DNA of 64,000 nt from Phycisphaerales bacterium. Lineage in GTDB: Bacteria; Planctomycetota; Phycisphaerae; Phycisphaerales; UBA1924. Below, piece after piece: positions 34,798 through 44,601 of this stretch (within the stretch, counting starts at the first letter, position 1; each line of letters begins with the position of its first letter). The stretch covers positions 62,001 through 126,000 of the forward strand of contig JAEPOJ010000002.1 in assembly GCA_017642965.1 (NCBI GenBank), read 5' to 3'. A program made the position numbers and the translations under genes. The notes below the pieces were generated by a model. That model was not told the origin of the DNA, ran no database searches, and saw only the letters and a program-made list of their open reading frames with translations.

Positions 34798-36363
34798 TCA
34801 CGCCAGCTCGTCGTCGGCCACGTGGTAGCGTGGATCCTCGAGCACGTTGACCTCGACCATGTCGCCCGCCTTGTGCAGCAGCTTGGAGCACTCCAGGCTC
34901 AGGTGGCGCAGGTGCAGGGTCTTGCCGGCCTTGCGGTACTTCTCCGCGAGGTTGTCGATCGCCTCGATCGCCGAGTGGTCCATCACGCGTGAGTTCGCGA
35001 ACTCGATGACCACATCATCCGGGTCCTGCTTGGGGTCGAACATCTCCATGAAGTACTTCACCGAACCGAAGAACAGCGGCCCATTGAGCTCGTAGGTGCG
35101 CGAGCCGTCCGGGTCGTCACGCATGACGATATTGATGTGGCTCGCGTGCTCCCACGCGAAGATCAGCACCGACACGATCACGCCCACGATCACCGCCAGC
35201 GCGAGGTCGGTCATCACCGTCACGGCGGAGACCAGCACCAGCACGAACGCGTCCTTGACCGGAATCTTGCGCATAATGCGGAAGCTGGACCACTCGAACG
35301 TCCCGATCACGACCATGAACATCACGCCGACCAGCGCGGCCATGGGGATGCGTTCGATCAGGCCCGAGCCGAACAGGATGAACGCGAGCAGGAACAGGGC
35401 CGCGCTGATGCCCGAGAGGCGTCCGCGCCCGCCGGACTTGATGTTGATGACGCTCTGCCCGATCATGGCGCACCCGCCCATGCCGCCGAAGAACCCGGTG
35501 GCGGTGTTGGCGATGCCCTGGCCCACGCACTCGCGGTTGCCGCGCCCGCGGGTCTCGGTCATCTCGTCGATGAGCGTCAGCGTCAGCAAAGACTCGATCA
35601 GCCCCACGCCCGCGAGGATGAACGCGTAGGGCGCGATGATCTTGAGCGTTTCCATGTTCAGCGGCACATCAGGGATCGCGAAGCTCGGGAAGCCGCCCTT
35701 GATCGATGCCAGGTCGCCCACCGTCTTGGTGTTCAGCCCGGCGAAGATCACGATCAGCGACACAGCCAGGATCGCGACCAGCGAGCTGGGGACCTTCTTG
35801 GTGAGTTTGGGCAGGTAATGGATGATGCCCATCGTCAGCGCGATCAGCCCACAGAAGAGCGCAAGCGTCGAGCCGGTCATCCAGGCGTGCGTCTCGACGC
35901 CGTCCACGACGGACTTGGTCTGGAACTGCTCAAGCTGGGACAGGAAGATCACGATCGCCAGACCGTTGACGAACCCCAGCATCACCGGGTGGGGCACAAT
36001 TCGGATGTACTTGCCCAGACGCAGCAGCCCCACCGTGATCTGGATCACACCCGTGAGCACGACCGCCGCGAAGAGGTACTGCACGCCGTGGGCCGCGACC
36101 AGTGAGACCATGACCACCGCCATCGCCCCGGTCGCGCCGGAGATCATCCCGGGCCGTCCGCCGAAGATCGAAGCCAGCAGCCCGACCATGAACGCCGCGT
36201 ACAGCCCGACCAGCGGGTCGACCCCCGCCACGAACGCGAAGGCCACCGCCTCGGGCACCAGCGCGAGCGCCACCGTCAGACCCGACATCAGCTCGCGCTG
36301 AATGTTGTGACCATAACCCGTGCTCGCCTCATCGCGAACACTCGTTGCGAGTGTGCTCATCAT
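34798..36363 (-). CDS. SulP-family inorganic anion transporter with STAS domain
   Basis: A 521-residue inner-membrane transporter of the SulP/SLC26 family. The N-terminal region holds about twelve membrane segments, with the family signatures [20 protein letters not shown] (residues about 25-45) and the Gly-rich [10 protein letters not shown]. The last 100 residues form a cytoplasmic STAS domain ([36 protein letters not shown]). Substrates of the family are sulfate, bicarbonate or C4-dicarboxylates; this one cannot be read. ATGs at 36363 and 36360 are the likely starts; the frame runs on upstream without coding character. Confidence 0.88.
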   Translation of the reverse strand: MMSTLATSVRDEASTGYGHNIQRELMSGLTVALALVPEAVAFAFVAGVDPLVGLYAAFMVGLLASIFGGRPGMISGATGAMAVVMVSLVAAHGVQYLFAAVVLTGVIQITVGLLRLGKYIRIVPHPVMLGFVNGLAIVIFLSQLEQFQTKSVVDGVETHAWMTGSTLALFCGLIALTMGIIHYLPKLTKKVPSSLVAILAVSLIVIFAGLNTKTVGDLASIKGGFPSFAIPDVPLNMETLKIIAPYAFILAGVGLIESLLTLTLIDEMTETRGRGNRECVGQGIANTATGFFGGMGGCAMIGQSVINIKSGGRGRLSGISAALFLLAFILFGSGLIERIPMAALVGVMFMVVIGTFEWSSFRIMRKIPVKDAFVLVLVSAVTVMTDLALAVIVGVIVSVLIFAWEHASHINIVMRDDPDGSRTYELNGPLFFGSVKYFMEMFDPKQDPDDVVIEFANSRVMDHSAIEAIDNLAEKYRKAGKTLHLRHLSLECSKLLHKAGDMVEVNVLEDPRYHVADDELA

Positions 36364-36538
36364 CGTGAATCTGCCCTTGTGCCCGGTGGATGATCGAACG
36401 CATCGCGATTCGATCCGAGTCAGGATGATTGGCGCACGATCCGCTCGATCAACCAGCACGCACGGAATGGGTGAAACTTCCCTTGGAATCATGCAAACCC
36501 AACGCCGACCGCCTGTTATCGGCTGAGTCCCAATCCTG

Positions 36539-36544
36539 TATACT
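36539..36544 (+). promoter_or_regulatory. -10 TATACT before the TolB-like lipoprotein gene
   Basis: TATACT lies 34 bases before the ATG at 36578, leaving a short leader that includes an AGGAG ribosome site. TTATCG at 36516-36521 could be a weak -35. Confidence 0.45.
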
Positions 36545-36577
36545 CGGGCTGGATCGATCCACGCAGGAGCACCGCCG

Positions 36578-37516
36578 ATGAAGACCCCTCGCCCAATCGC
36601 CGCGATCATGCCCTTGGCCTTGCTGCTGCTTGCCACTGGCTGTACAACCGCCGAACGCGCGACTGGCGTGGCAGAGCCCGATCTCGGCGAGGTGCTCTAC
36701 CTCTCCAACCGGGACGGCGATTATGAGATTTACCTGCACGATCTCACCGGCGGCACATCCACGAAGCTCACCGACAACGACATCACCGACTATGGGCTCG
36801 CCTGGTCGCCGGACGGGTCCGCGATCGCGTTCGGTCGATGGATCGATGGCAGACGCGACATTTATACGATGAACGCCGATGGGTCGGGCGTCAACCGCCT
36901 GACCGATCACGAGGCCCACGACACCGCGCCGTGCTGGTCGCCGGACGGCTCGCGGATCGTGTTTGTTTCCCGACGCGACTCGGATCGCGGTGAGATTTAC
37001 ACGATGAACGCGGACGGCTCGGACATCACCCGCCTGACAACGAATGACCGCTACGAGGAAGTCCCGGCCTGGTCGCCCGACGGGAACCTCATCGCCTTTG
37101 GGGCGCTCGCCGGAGACACGAAGGATGACGCATACCTGCAGATCTTTGTGCTCGACCTGCGGACCGGAGAAGAGCGACAGATCACGCAGCTCCCGGGGCA
37201 CAACTCCGCGCCGAGGTGGTCGCCAGACGCCAGACGGATCGCGTTTTATGGCAACGTCGGCGCGGGCTTTGCCGGCGCGGACATCTTTGTCGTCTCACCT
37301 GATGGCTCCGGAATGATCAACCTCACCAACGACCCGGAGCCGGACTGGCAGCCGGATTGGTCGCCAGACGGCAGCCATATCGTCTGGGCACGAGGCCCCG
37401 GCGAACCGCTCGATCTCTGGATCATGCGAGCCGACGGCTCAGAGCGACGCCCGATCGTGGAAGCGCAGGGGCGGGATGAGCAGCCCCACTGGCGGCCCGT
37501 ACCTTCTATAGACTAA
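36578..37516 (+). CDS. TolB-like beta-propeller lipoprotein
   Basis: A 312-residue exported protein with a lipoprotein signal ([10 protein letters not shown], Cys about residue 22) and six or so PD40/WD40-like repeats of the TolB type, each containing AWSPDGSxIAF (residues about 35-305). Such propellers bind partner proteins or peptidoglycan-linked complexes; no Tol-Pal genes are nearby, so an orphan periplasmic scaffold is the safest call. GCAGGAGC precedes the ATG and TATACT lies 34 bases upstream. The gene faces the PIN-domain gene. Confidence 0.85.
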   Translation: MKTPRPIAAIMPLALLLLATGCTTAERATGVAEPDLGEVLYLSNRDGDYEIYLHDLTGGTSTKLTDNDITDYGLAWSPDGSAIAFGRWIDGRRDIYTMNADGSGVNRLTDHEAHDTAPCWSPDGSRIVFVSRRDSDRGEIYTMNADGSDITRLTTNDRYEEVPAWSPDGNLIAFGALAGDTKDDAYLQIFVLDLRTGEERQITQLPGHNSAPRWSPDARRIAFYGNVGAGFAGADIFVVSPDGSGMINLTNDPEPDWQPDWSPDGSHIVWARGPGEPLDLWIMRADGSERRPIVEAQGRDEQPHWRPVPSID

Positions 37517-37565
37517 TTCCGTGGCGCGTAAAAACAGCGGGCTGCCGCTCGTATGCGGGGAGCGC

Positions 37566-38885
37566 TTATCGACGCGGATTTCGGGGGGTGCCCTTCATCC
37601 CGCCGCCACCGGGGCGGTTCACGATGCGGGGGCCGCTGATCGAGGCCGGCTTCGTCGGGTGGATCCCCGTGCCGTCGTTGTCGTCCCCGTCGTCATCACC
37701 ATCGTCCTCGCCGTATCCGTCGCTGAAGCCGCGGCTTTCCGTGTCCTCATCCTGCGAATCGTGCTTGCTCGGGGGCCGATGCTCCTGGATCGCGTGCTCG
37801 CGATCCGTCGTCTCCATCTCGGCCATATCGACGCGCGCGAACAGCAGGCGGCCCGCGGCGGTCTGCATCGAACTGGTGATGACCAGCTCCTTGGTCTGCC
37901 CGATGTGCGGGTAGCCGTCCTCCGCGACGACCATGGTGCCGTCCTCGAGGTAGCCGACCGCCTGCCCGTGCTGCTCGCCGGGCTTGATCAGCTCGACGGT
38001 GATCATCTTGCCAGGGATCACGACCGGCTTGAGGGCGTTGGCGAGGTCGTTGATGTTGAGCACGCGGATCTTCTGGATCGTCGCGATGCGCACCAACGCC
38101 ACGTCGAGCGAAACCAGCATCGCCGGCATCCGGGAGCAGAGCTCGACGAGGGCCAGATCGACACCCTTCTTCTGGGTCTGGGTGTTGTCGAGAACGACGT
38201 CCACACCGCTCATCTTCTGGAGCTTGTTGGCGATATCCAGCCCACGACGCCCCTTGTTCCGCTTCATCCGATCGCGGGCATCCGCGAGCACCTGCAGCTC
38301 TTCGAGCACAAACTCGGGGATGACGATCGACTGCTGAATCAGCCCGGACGCGGCGATATCCGCGATGCGGGCATCGATCAGGGCCGAGGTATCAAGCACC
38401 AGCGGCATCGGACCACGCATCTCCTTGGCAAACTCGACGTAGGGGATCACCAGGCGGAACTCGTCCTGGGTCTGCAGCACCATGGTGATGCCTAGGTACG
38501 ACAGCGAAACGCCCATCAGCACCTTGATCGCGGTGGTGAACGCCCCGATGGTTTCCTGTAGGTCCCACGTCTGGACCACGAGATCGATCACGGTGGAGAA
38601 GACCCACGCGGTCATCAGCCCGGCCATGAGCCCGAAGACCACGCCCGAGATCAGTGAGATCTTCTTGCGGGGGGTGAGCATATCGATCGCGAGAAAGATC
38701 CCCGCGAGCACCAAGGCCGTCGTAACCGGGATCCACCACTTCTGGGCGAACCCGATCTCCACCTCGTCGGCGTTGCGGTTGATGCTCAGCACGTACAGCA
38801 GCACCACAATCAGCATCAACGCGACGAAGCCGATGCGGATAAATCGCAGAAGCATTCTTTTATTCAGATCTTCATGATCGCGCAT
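37566..38885 (-). CDS. PIN/TRAM-domain membrane protein (YacL-like)
   Basis: A 439-residue protein. Four hydrophobic segments occupy about residues 10-140, followed by a PIN domain (LVLDTSALIDARI at about 160, ending near 300 with the acidic DVALVRIA) and a TRAM-like OB domain (about 315-370, GKMITVELIKPGEQHGQAVGYLEDGTMV). The C-terminal 60 residues are Pro/Asp/Gly-rich and disordered. This is the layout of YacL-type proteins; PIN domains are metal-dependent RNases, and the conserved acidic residues look intact, so an RNA-processing role at the membrane is plausible but untested. Confidence 0.8.
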   Translation of the reverse strand: MRDHEDLNKRMLLRFIRIGFVALMLIVVLLYVLSINRNADEVEIGFAQKWWIPVTTALVLAGIFLAIDMLTPRKKISLISGVVFGLMAGLMTAWVFSTVIDLVVQTWDLQETIGAFTTAIKVLMGVSLSYLGITMVLQTQDEFRLVIPYVEFAKEMRGPMPLVLDTSALIDARIADIAASGLIQQSIVIPEFVLEELQVLADARDRMKRNKGRRGLDIANKLQKMSGVDVVLDNTQTQKKGVDLALVELCSRMPAMLVSLDVALVRIATIQKIRVLNINDLANALKPVVIPGKMITVELIKPGEQHGQAVGYLEDGTMVVAEDGYPHIGQTKELVITSSMQTAAGRLLFARVDMAEMETTDREHAIQEHRPPSKHDSQDEDTESRGFSDGYGEDDGDDDGDDNDGTGIHPTKPASISGPRIVNRPGGGGMKGTPRNPRR

Positions 38886-39060
38886 AGTGACAATCCAAGC
38901 GAGTTCAGGCACAGAGCACATGACACAACATCGGCCCTCTGAACCCAGTATCTTCCTTCGTTGCGTCCCACGCCCAGTCTAGCAGATATGATTCTGAGAT
39001 TCGCCAAAAACTGGATGGATTCCAGATATCAAGATCACCTTTCAGCCCAAAGACGGACCC

Positions 39061-41235
39061 GTGACGCCCGATACCCACGATTCGAGTCAGAACGCCTTCA
39101 TCAACCGGGATATGTCCTGGCTTGAGTTCAACCGGCGGGTCCTCGCTCAGGCGTTCGACGACGACACCCCACTTTTGGAGCGTCTGAAGTTCGTCGCCAT
39201 ATTCGCATCGAACCTGGACGAGTTCTTCATGAAACGGATCGGCCTGCTCAAGTCGCGGGTCCGCCAGCAGATCGCCCACTCCCCGAACCGCCCGGACGAG
39301 CTGCCGCCGCTCCAGACCCTCCACGCCTGCTACGAGATGATCCGCGAGATGGAGGACAAGCTCGCCGCCGAGCTGGGTGCCGAGATCATCCCCGCCCTCA
39401 AAGCGCAGGGCATCGAGATCGTTGAATACGAGGAGCTGGGCAAAAAGAACCGCAAGGCCGTGGATGACTGGTTCAACACCGCCGTCTTCCCGATCCTCAC
39501 GCCGCTGGCCGTCGACCCCGGGCACCGCTTCCCGTTCATCTCCAACCTCTCGACCAATCTGGGGCTGATCGTCGAGCCGATCGAGACCAACCCCCATTCG
39601 GGCGACGAGCCGCGTTTCGCGCGGATCAAGATCCCCGCCGTCCTCCCGGCCTACATCCGGGTTGACGCCCTGCGATCGGGCGATGATGAGCCCGACGAGC
39701 CCACGCCCAACGCGCCGGCCCGGTTCGTGCCCCTGAGCCAGATCATCATCAACAACCTCGACGACCTGTTCCCCGGCATGCGGGTGATCGAGGTGCTGCC
39801 CTTCCGACTCACGCGCAGCGCCGCGGTCGAGCTCGACGACGAGGACGTCGAAGATCTGCTCGAGCACGTCGAGGAAGAGCTCCGCATGCGCCGGTTCGCC
39901 AACGCGGTTCGGATCCAGACGCCGCCCAACCCGTCGCAGCGCATCCTCGATTTCCTTACCGGCGAGCTTGGGCTCTCCAAGGACGACCACTTCTCTCGCC
40001 CGGGCCCGCTCGCGTGCATCGACCTTTTTGAGATCGCCGGCATCGACCGCCCGGACCTGCAGACCACGCCTTGGAAGCCGGTCCGCCCCGCGGCACTCTC
40101 CGATCCGGAGGCGGATATCTTTGCGAAGATCCGCGAGCGCGACATCCTCGTGCATCACCCCTACGAGTCGTTCTCGGATTCCGTGGAGCGTTTCATCGCC
40201 AGCGCCGCCAAGGACCCGGACGTGCTCGCGATCAAGCTGACCCTCTACCGCACCAGCCAGGACTCCCCGTTCGTGGACTCACTCATCCGAGCCGCCGAGG
40301 AGGGCAAGCAGGTCGCCTGCCTCGTGGAACTGCGTGCACGATTCGATGAGGAAAAGAACGTGACCTTCGCCCGCAAGCTCGAGGCCGCGGGCGTGCACGT
40401 CGCGTACGGCGTGCTCGGTCTCAAGACCCACTCAAAGTGCTCGCTGGTCGTGCGGCGCGAGAAGATCCAGGGCAGCTGGGGGCTGCGGACCTACGCGCAC
40501 CTGGGCACAGGCAACTATCACCCCAAGACCGCCCAGCTCTACACCGACCTCGGGCTGCTGACCGCCGACGAGCAGATCACCTCCGACGTGGTCCGCCTGT
40601 TCAACATGATCACCGGGCTGAGCACCGGGCAGCACTACAACCAGCTCGTTGTCGCGCCGGACCATATGCGCAACCGATTCATGGACCTGATCGACAACGA
40701 GATCGCCAACGCGAAGGCCGGCAAGCCCGCGCACATCTACGCCAAGATGAACTCGATGGAAGACCGCATGATCACCGAGAAGCTCTACGAGGCTTCCAAT
40801 GCGGGTGTGCAGATCGATCTGGTCGTGCGCGGCTTCTGCTGCCTCAAGCCAGGCGTGCCCGGGCTATCAGAAAACATCCGCGTCCGCTCAATCATCGGAC
40901 GCTTCCTTGAGCACTCGCGGATCTATGTCTTCGCGAACGGAAGCGATGACCCGCAAAGCCACCTGTACTTCATCAGCAGCGCCGACTGGATGTACCGCAA
41001 CCTGTCGAACCGGGTCGAGGCCGCCTGCCCCATCCACGATACGGACGCCAAGCTCCGCCTCTGGGAGATCATCGAGGTGGCCCTTCGCGACCACCGCAAG
41101 AGCTGGCTGATGCAACCCGACGGCTCCTACACCAGACTCGAAGCCCCGAAGGGCGCGGACAGCGATTCGCCCGAGCGCCTGGGCACGTTCGAGACGCTGA
41201 TGCGATCCACACGCAGCAGCCGTTCGATCATCTAA
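39061..41235 (+). CDS. ppk: Polyphosphate kinase 1
   Basis: A 724-residue PPK1, which makes inorganic polyphosphate from ATP. The start (NRDMSWLEFNRRVLAQAFDD), the phosphohistidine region GLKTHSKCSLVVRRE (His about residue 457) and YAHLGTGNYHPKTAQLYTD, and the second key His in RSIIGRFLEHSRIYVF (about 618) are all present. Length is normal. The start is GTG at 39061, with only a weak ribosome site. It is divergent from the PIN-TRAM gene. A phosphate-starvation role is likely, but no phosphate-box is seen in the gap. Confidence 0.95.
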   Translation: MTPDTHDSSQNAFINRDMSWLEFNRRVLAQAFDDDTPLLERLKFVAIFASNLDEFFMKRIGLLKSRVRQQIAHSPNRPDELPPLQTLHACYEMIREMEDKLAAELGAEIIPALKAQGIEIVEYEELGKKNRKAVDDWFNTAVFPILTPLAVDPGHRFPFISNLSTNLGLIVEPIETNPHSGDEPRFARIKIPAVLPAYIRVDALRSGDDEPDEPTPNAPARFVPLSQIIINNLDDLFPGMRVIEVLPFRLTRSAAVELDDEDVEDLLEHVEEELRMRRFANAVRIQTPPNPSQRILDFLTGELGLSKDDHFSRPGPLACIDLFEIAGIDRPDLQTTPWKPVRPAALSDPEADIFAKIRERDILVHHPYESFSDSVERFIASAAKDPDVLAIKLTLYRTSQDSPFVDSLIRAAEEGKQVACLVELRARFDEEKNVTFARKLEAAGVHVAYGVLGLKTHSKCSLVVRREKIQGSWGLRTYAHLGTGNYHPKTAQLYTDLGLLTADEQITSDVVRLFNMITGLSTGQHYNQLVVAPDHMRNRFMDLIDNEIANAKAGKPAHIYAKMNSMEDRMITEKLYEASNAGVQIDLVVRGFCCLKPGVPGLSENIRVRSIIGRFLEHSRIYVFANGSDDPQSHLYFISSADWMYRNLSNRVEAACPIHDTDAKLRLWEIIEVALRDHRKSWLMQPDGSYTRLEAPKGADSDSPERLGTFETLMRSTRSSRSII

Positions 41236-41268
41236 CCCAATTCAGGGAACGCGTGGCGGGCACACGCG

Positions 41269-41274
41269 TACCAT
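41269..41274 (+). promoter_or_regulatory. -10-like TACCAT six bases before ATG
   Basis: TACCAT is followed by AGAGGC and the ATG at 41281. AGAGG could alternatively act as a weak ribosome site. Confidence 0.35.
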
Positions 41275-41280
41275 AGAGGC

Positions 41281-42609
41281 ATGCGCGCTCACTCAGTCAT
41301 CACCGGGCTCGGACCCGTCTCATCCCTCGGGCTCGGGGCAGACACGTTCTGGGATATGCTCAACGAGGGCACCACCGCGATCGCTCCGATCGAGTCCTTC
41401 GATCCGAGCGGCTTCCGTGTACAGATCGCCGGCCAGGTTCAGGGCGCAAACATCCGTGAGTACGTCCCCAAGTCCTACCGCAAGGCGACCAAGGTCATGG
41501 CCCGCGACACCGAGCTCGCGGTCATCGCCGCCAAGCTCGCCGCCGACGACGCCGGCCTCAAGACGCGCGGCTCTGAAGAGGGCGACGAGGGCCACCCGAT
41601 CGTGCCCGCTCGCGTGGGTTGTCAGATCGGGGCGGGCCTGATCGCCGCGGAGACGGAGGAGCTGGCGCGAGCCGTCGCGACCGCCAAGGACGATGAGGGC
41701 GTGTTCTCCATGAAAAAGTGGGGAACAGAAGGCGAGGGCGAATCGGGGATGAACAACCTCCCCCCGCTCTGGCTGCTCAAATACCTTCCCAACATGCTCG
41801 CGTGCCACGTCACCATCATCCACGGGCTCGAGGGACCATCAAACACCATCATGGGTGCCGAGGCCAGCGCGCTGCTCTCGATCGGCGAGAGCGCTCGCGT
41901 GATCGAGCGTGGAAGCGCCGACATCTGCTTCACCGGCGGGGCCGAATCGCGGATCAACCCGCTGGGGCTCGTCCGCTGGGATTACGCGGGGCGTCTCGTC
42001 CACGCGCAGGCCGACACGAACCCGTCCGAGATCTGCAAGCCCTTCGACCCCGGCTCCACCAACGGGCTCCTCGGGGAAGCGGGCGGGATGCTCGTCATCG
42101 AGCGCGAGTCGCACGCGAACGAGCGGGGCGCCACGCCCTACGCCCGGATCACCGGCTTCGGCGCCGCCCAGACACCCCGCCCCTACATCCCCGCCGCCAA
42201 GGACATCCGGGGGCACGACGAGACCGAGCGCGGGCTCAGCGCCAGCATCTCGCTCGCCCTGAAGGAATCGGGGCGCGCCCCGGAAGATGTGGACGCGGTC
42301 TTCACGCTGGGGATCGGCAACCCGGTGCTCGACGCGATGGAACTCGGCGCGATCCGGGAATCGCTCAGCGATGACCACGGGGACACCCCGCCAATCGTCT
42401 CGATCGCTCACAAATGCGGCAACACGATGGCCGCCCACGCCGGGCTGCTCAGCGCCGCCGCCGCCCTGTGCCTGAAACACGCCCATATACCCCAGTCATC
42501 GATCGTTTACGGGCAGGCACGCAGCGACCGCACCCCCAGAGTTGTGGTTGTGTGCTCTTCTTCATTGGGCGGACAAGCGGGAGCGCTCGTGCTTGAATCT
42601 TGCGCATAA
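41281..42609 (+). CDS. Beta-ketoacyl synthase homologue lacking all catalytic residues (chain-length-factor-like)
   Basis: A 442-residue protein of the KAS/FabF fold. In the active partner at 43233 the nucleophile is Cys192, the first His lies in ISAHGTGT, and Lys and second His lie in SSIKSMMGH. Aligned by eye, this protein has Glu194 (IMGAEASALLSIGE) for the Cys, Gly for the first His (FTLGIGNP), Ala for the Lys and Asn for the second His (SIAHKCGNTMAAH). It therefore cannot condense acyl chains alone, and resembles the KS-beta chain-length factor of type II polyketide synthases (which has Gln at that site). It probably pairs with the active synthase. No acyl carrier protein was found nearby. 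Confidence 0.78.
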   Translation: MRAHSVITGLGPVSSLGLGADTFWDMLNEGTTAIAPIESFDPSGFRVQIAGQVQGANIREYVPKSYRKATKVMARDTELAVIAAKLAADDAGLKTRGSEEGDEGHPIVPARVGCQIGAGLIAAETEELARAVATAKDDEGVFSMKKWGTEGEGESGMNNLPPLWLLKYLPNMLACHVTIIHGLEGPSNTIMGAEASALLSIGESARVIERGSADICFTGGAESRINPLGLVRWDYAGRLVHAQADTNPSEICKPFDPGSTNGLLGEAGGMLVIERESHANERGATPYARITGFGAAQTPRPYIPAAKDIRGHDETERGLSASISLALKESGRAPEDVDAVFTLGIGNPVLDAMELGAIRESLSDDHGDTPPIVSIAHKCGNTMAAHAGLLSAAAALCLKHAHIPQSSIVYGQARSDRTPRVVVVCSSSLGGQAGALVLESCA

Positions 42610-42717
42610 ACCGCAGATTATTGGTTTTATTGAGGATCTGGCGATGCGGCTTTGCGCACTCCATATACTTGAGACCATCATGTTTGATTGATATAAATCC
42701 ATGCAGGAGTCATGTAG

Positions 42718-43227
42718 ATGCAGGAAAACAGAAATCATCAGCGAGGGCGACGGCCGACTCCACTCTCCGACCTTGACCCCGCGCTCACGGAAATCAGCCG
42801 CAGGGTCATTGGGTGTGCCATTGAAACCCATAAGGAACTCGGCCCGGGTTATCCCATTGAGATTTATAGAAAAGCACTCGCTCATGAACTCAAGCACGAA
42901 GAGATCCCGTTTGAGTTCGAGAAATCCTTCGATGTCGAGTTCGACGGCGAGAACATCGGGACCGTCACCGCGGATATGTATGTTGGTGATCGCTTCCTCC
43001 TGAAGATCCTCGCGGACAGCGACGAGGTCTCCGGCGGCGCACGCTCCGAGCTGCGAGCCGTCCTCCGTGCCGCCGAGCTCGAGCTCGGGCTGATCATCAA
43101 CTTTGGGCAGCGCCGCCTGAAAGACGGGCTGGTGCGCGTGCTCAACCCCGATGCCCTCCGCGCGGACGACGAGGAGGACTACGATGAAGAGGAAGAATCC
43201 GACTACGCCCACTCGACAGAGGAGTAA
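42718..43227 (+). CDS. GxxExxY-family protein (PD-(D/E)xK nuclease superfamily)
   Basis: A 169-residue protein with the fold signature of the PDDEXK_3/GxxExxY family: an N-terminal helix (RRVIGCAIETHKELGPGY), then strands and an acidic residue pattern (SFDVEFDGENIGTVTADMYV), followed by LKILADSDEV and IINFGQRRLKDGLVRVLNP. In the family the motif is GxxExxY; here it reads G-Y-P-I-E-I-Y, with the Glu one place later, so the nuclease-like site may be altered. The C-terminus is an acidic tail. AGGAG precedes the ATG. It lies five bases upstream of the active ketosynthase gene and may be co-transcribed with it; no functional link is known. Confidence 0.72.
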   Translation: MQENRNHQRGRRPTPLSDLDPALTEISRRVIGCAIETHKELGPGYPIEIYRKALAHELKHEEIPFEFEKSFDVEFDGENIGTVTADMYVGDRFLLKILADSDEVSGGARSELRAVLRAAELELGLIINFGQRRLKDGLVRVLNPDALRADDEEDYDEEEESDYAHSTEE

Positions 43228-43232
43228 CCTAC

Positions 43233-44600
43233 ATGCCCATCGGCGACGCTCATGGTGACCAACCCGCCCCCAAGCACCGCGTCGTCATCACAGGGATGGG
43301 CTGGGTTACGCCGCTGGGTCAGGGCCTCGATGAGGCATGGGACAAGCTCCTCAGCGCCAAGAGCGCGGTCGGCCCCGTCACCCGCTTCGACGCCTCAACC
43401 TGCTCAACCAACTTCGCCGCCGAGGTGAAAGACTTCGACCTGCGTGACCGCCTCGGCGATCGGGCCGCCGCGCACGCGGACGCGGGCATCTCCACCCAGT
43501 TCGCGCTCGCCGCAACAAGGGACGCGTGGGACATGGCGGGCATGGACGACAACCCACCGGATCTCGCACGCGTCGGGATCTACCTGGGCGCAGGCGAGGG
43601 CGTGCTCGATTACGAGCCCTACATGGCCGCCAACATCAGCGGCTACGACCCCGATTCGCGATCGCTCGACAACACCGCCTGGGCCCAGATCGCCTACAGC
43701 GGGATGCGCCCAGAACGTGAGGTCGAACAGGAACCCCAGCTCACCTCGACCCACATCGCGTACGAGTTCGGCACCATGGGCCCAACCCTTAACTGCATGA
43801 CCGCGTGCGCCGCGTCCACCCAGGCCATCGGCGAGGCCTTCGAGATCATCCGGCGCGGCGACGCTGATGCCATGATCGCCGGCGGCTGCCACTCCATGAT
43901 CCACCCGCTGGGCATGACCGGCTTCATGCGCCTCACCGCCATGTCCACGCGGCGCGATGACCCGCAGCACGCCTCACGCCCGTTCGACAAGTCCCGCGAG
44001 GGCTTCGTGATGGGTGAGGGGGCCGGCGTGCTGATCCTCGAATCGCTCGAATCCGCGCAGCGGCGCGGCGCCAACATCCTCTGCGAGGTCGTCGGCTTCG
44101 GCTCCACCGCCGACGCCTACCGCATCACCGATATCCACCCCGACGGCAAGGGCGGCGCCGGGGCCATGTCCGCGGCACTCGAGCAGGCCGGGATCGACCC
44201 GCACGCCACCGACGATGCCGGACGCCCGCTGGTCCACTACATCTCCGCTCACGGCACCGGCACCCAGGAGAACGACAAAACCGAATCCGCGGGTGTCAAA
44301 TCCGTGTTCGGTGAACTCGCCACCCAGGTGCCCTTCTCCTCCATCAAGTCCATGATGGGGCACCTGATCCAGGCCGCGGGCGCGGTCGAACTCATGACCT
44401 GCATCCAGGCCATCCAAACCGGGGTCATCCCACCCACCGGCAACCTCCACGAGGTGGACCCGGTCTGCGGGCTCGACCACGTTCCGCTCGAACCACGCGA
44501 TGAGAACCACCGCGGCGGGGTCGACGTCTGCCTGTCCAACTCCTTCGGGTTCGGCGGGCAGAACGACACGATCTGTGTCCGTAAGTACACCGGGGCGTAA
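43233..44600 (+). CDS. Beta-ketoacyl-ACP synthase II-like condensing enzyme
   Basis: A 455-residue KAS II (FabF)-type condensing enzyme that extends acyl chains on acyl carrier protein. All residues of the triad are in place: Cys192 in MTACAAS, His in ISAHGTGT (about residue 335), and Lys and His in SSIKSMMGHL (about 370). The N-terminal start has GAGGAGTAACC as ribosome site. It is five bases after the GxxExxY gene and 620 bases after the inactive homologue. Together they make a KS-alpha/KS-beta-like pair, so this may serve a dedicated lipid or polyketide pathway and not general fatty acid synthesis. Confidence 0.85.
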   Translation: MPIGDAHGDQPAPKHRVVITGMGWVTPLGQGLDEAWDKLLSAKSAVGPVTRFDASTCSTNFAAEVKDFDLRDRLGDRAAAHADAGISTQFALAATRDAWDMAGMDDNPPDLARVGIYLGAGEGVLDYEPYMAANISGYDPDSRSLDNTAWAQIAYSGMRPEREVEQEPQLTSTHIAYEFGTMGPTLNCMTACAASTQAIGEAFEIIRRGDADAMIAGGCHSMIHPLGMTGFMRLTAMSTRRDDPQHASRPFDKSREGFVMGEGAGVLILESLESAQRRGANILCEVVGFGSTADAYRITDIHPDGKGGAGAMSAALEQAGIDPHATDDAGRPLVHYISAHGTGTQENDKTESAGVKSVFGELATQVPFSSIKSMMGHLIQAAGAVELMTCIQAIQTGVIPPTGNLHEVDPVCGLDHVPLEPRDENHRGGVDVCLSNSFGFGGQNDTICVRKYTGA

Positions 44601-44601
44601 C

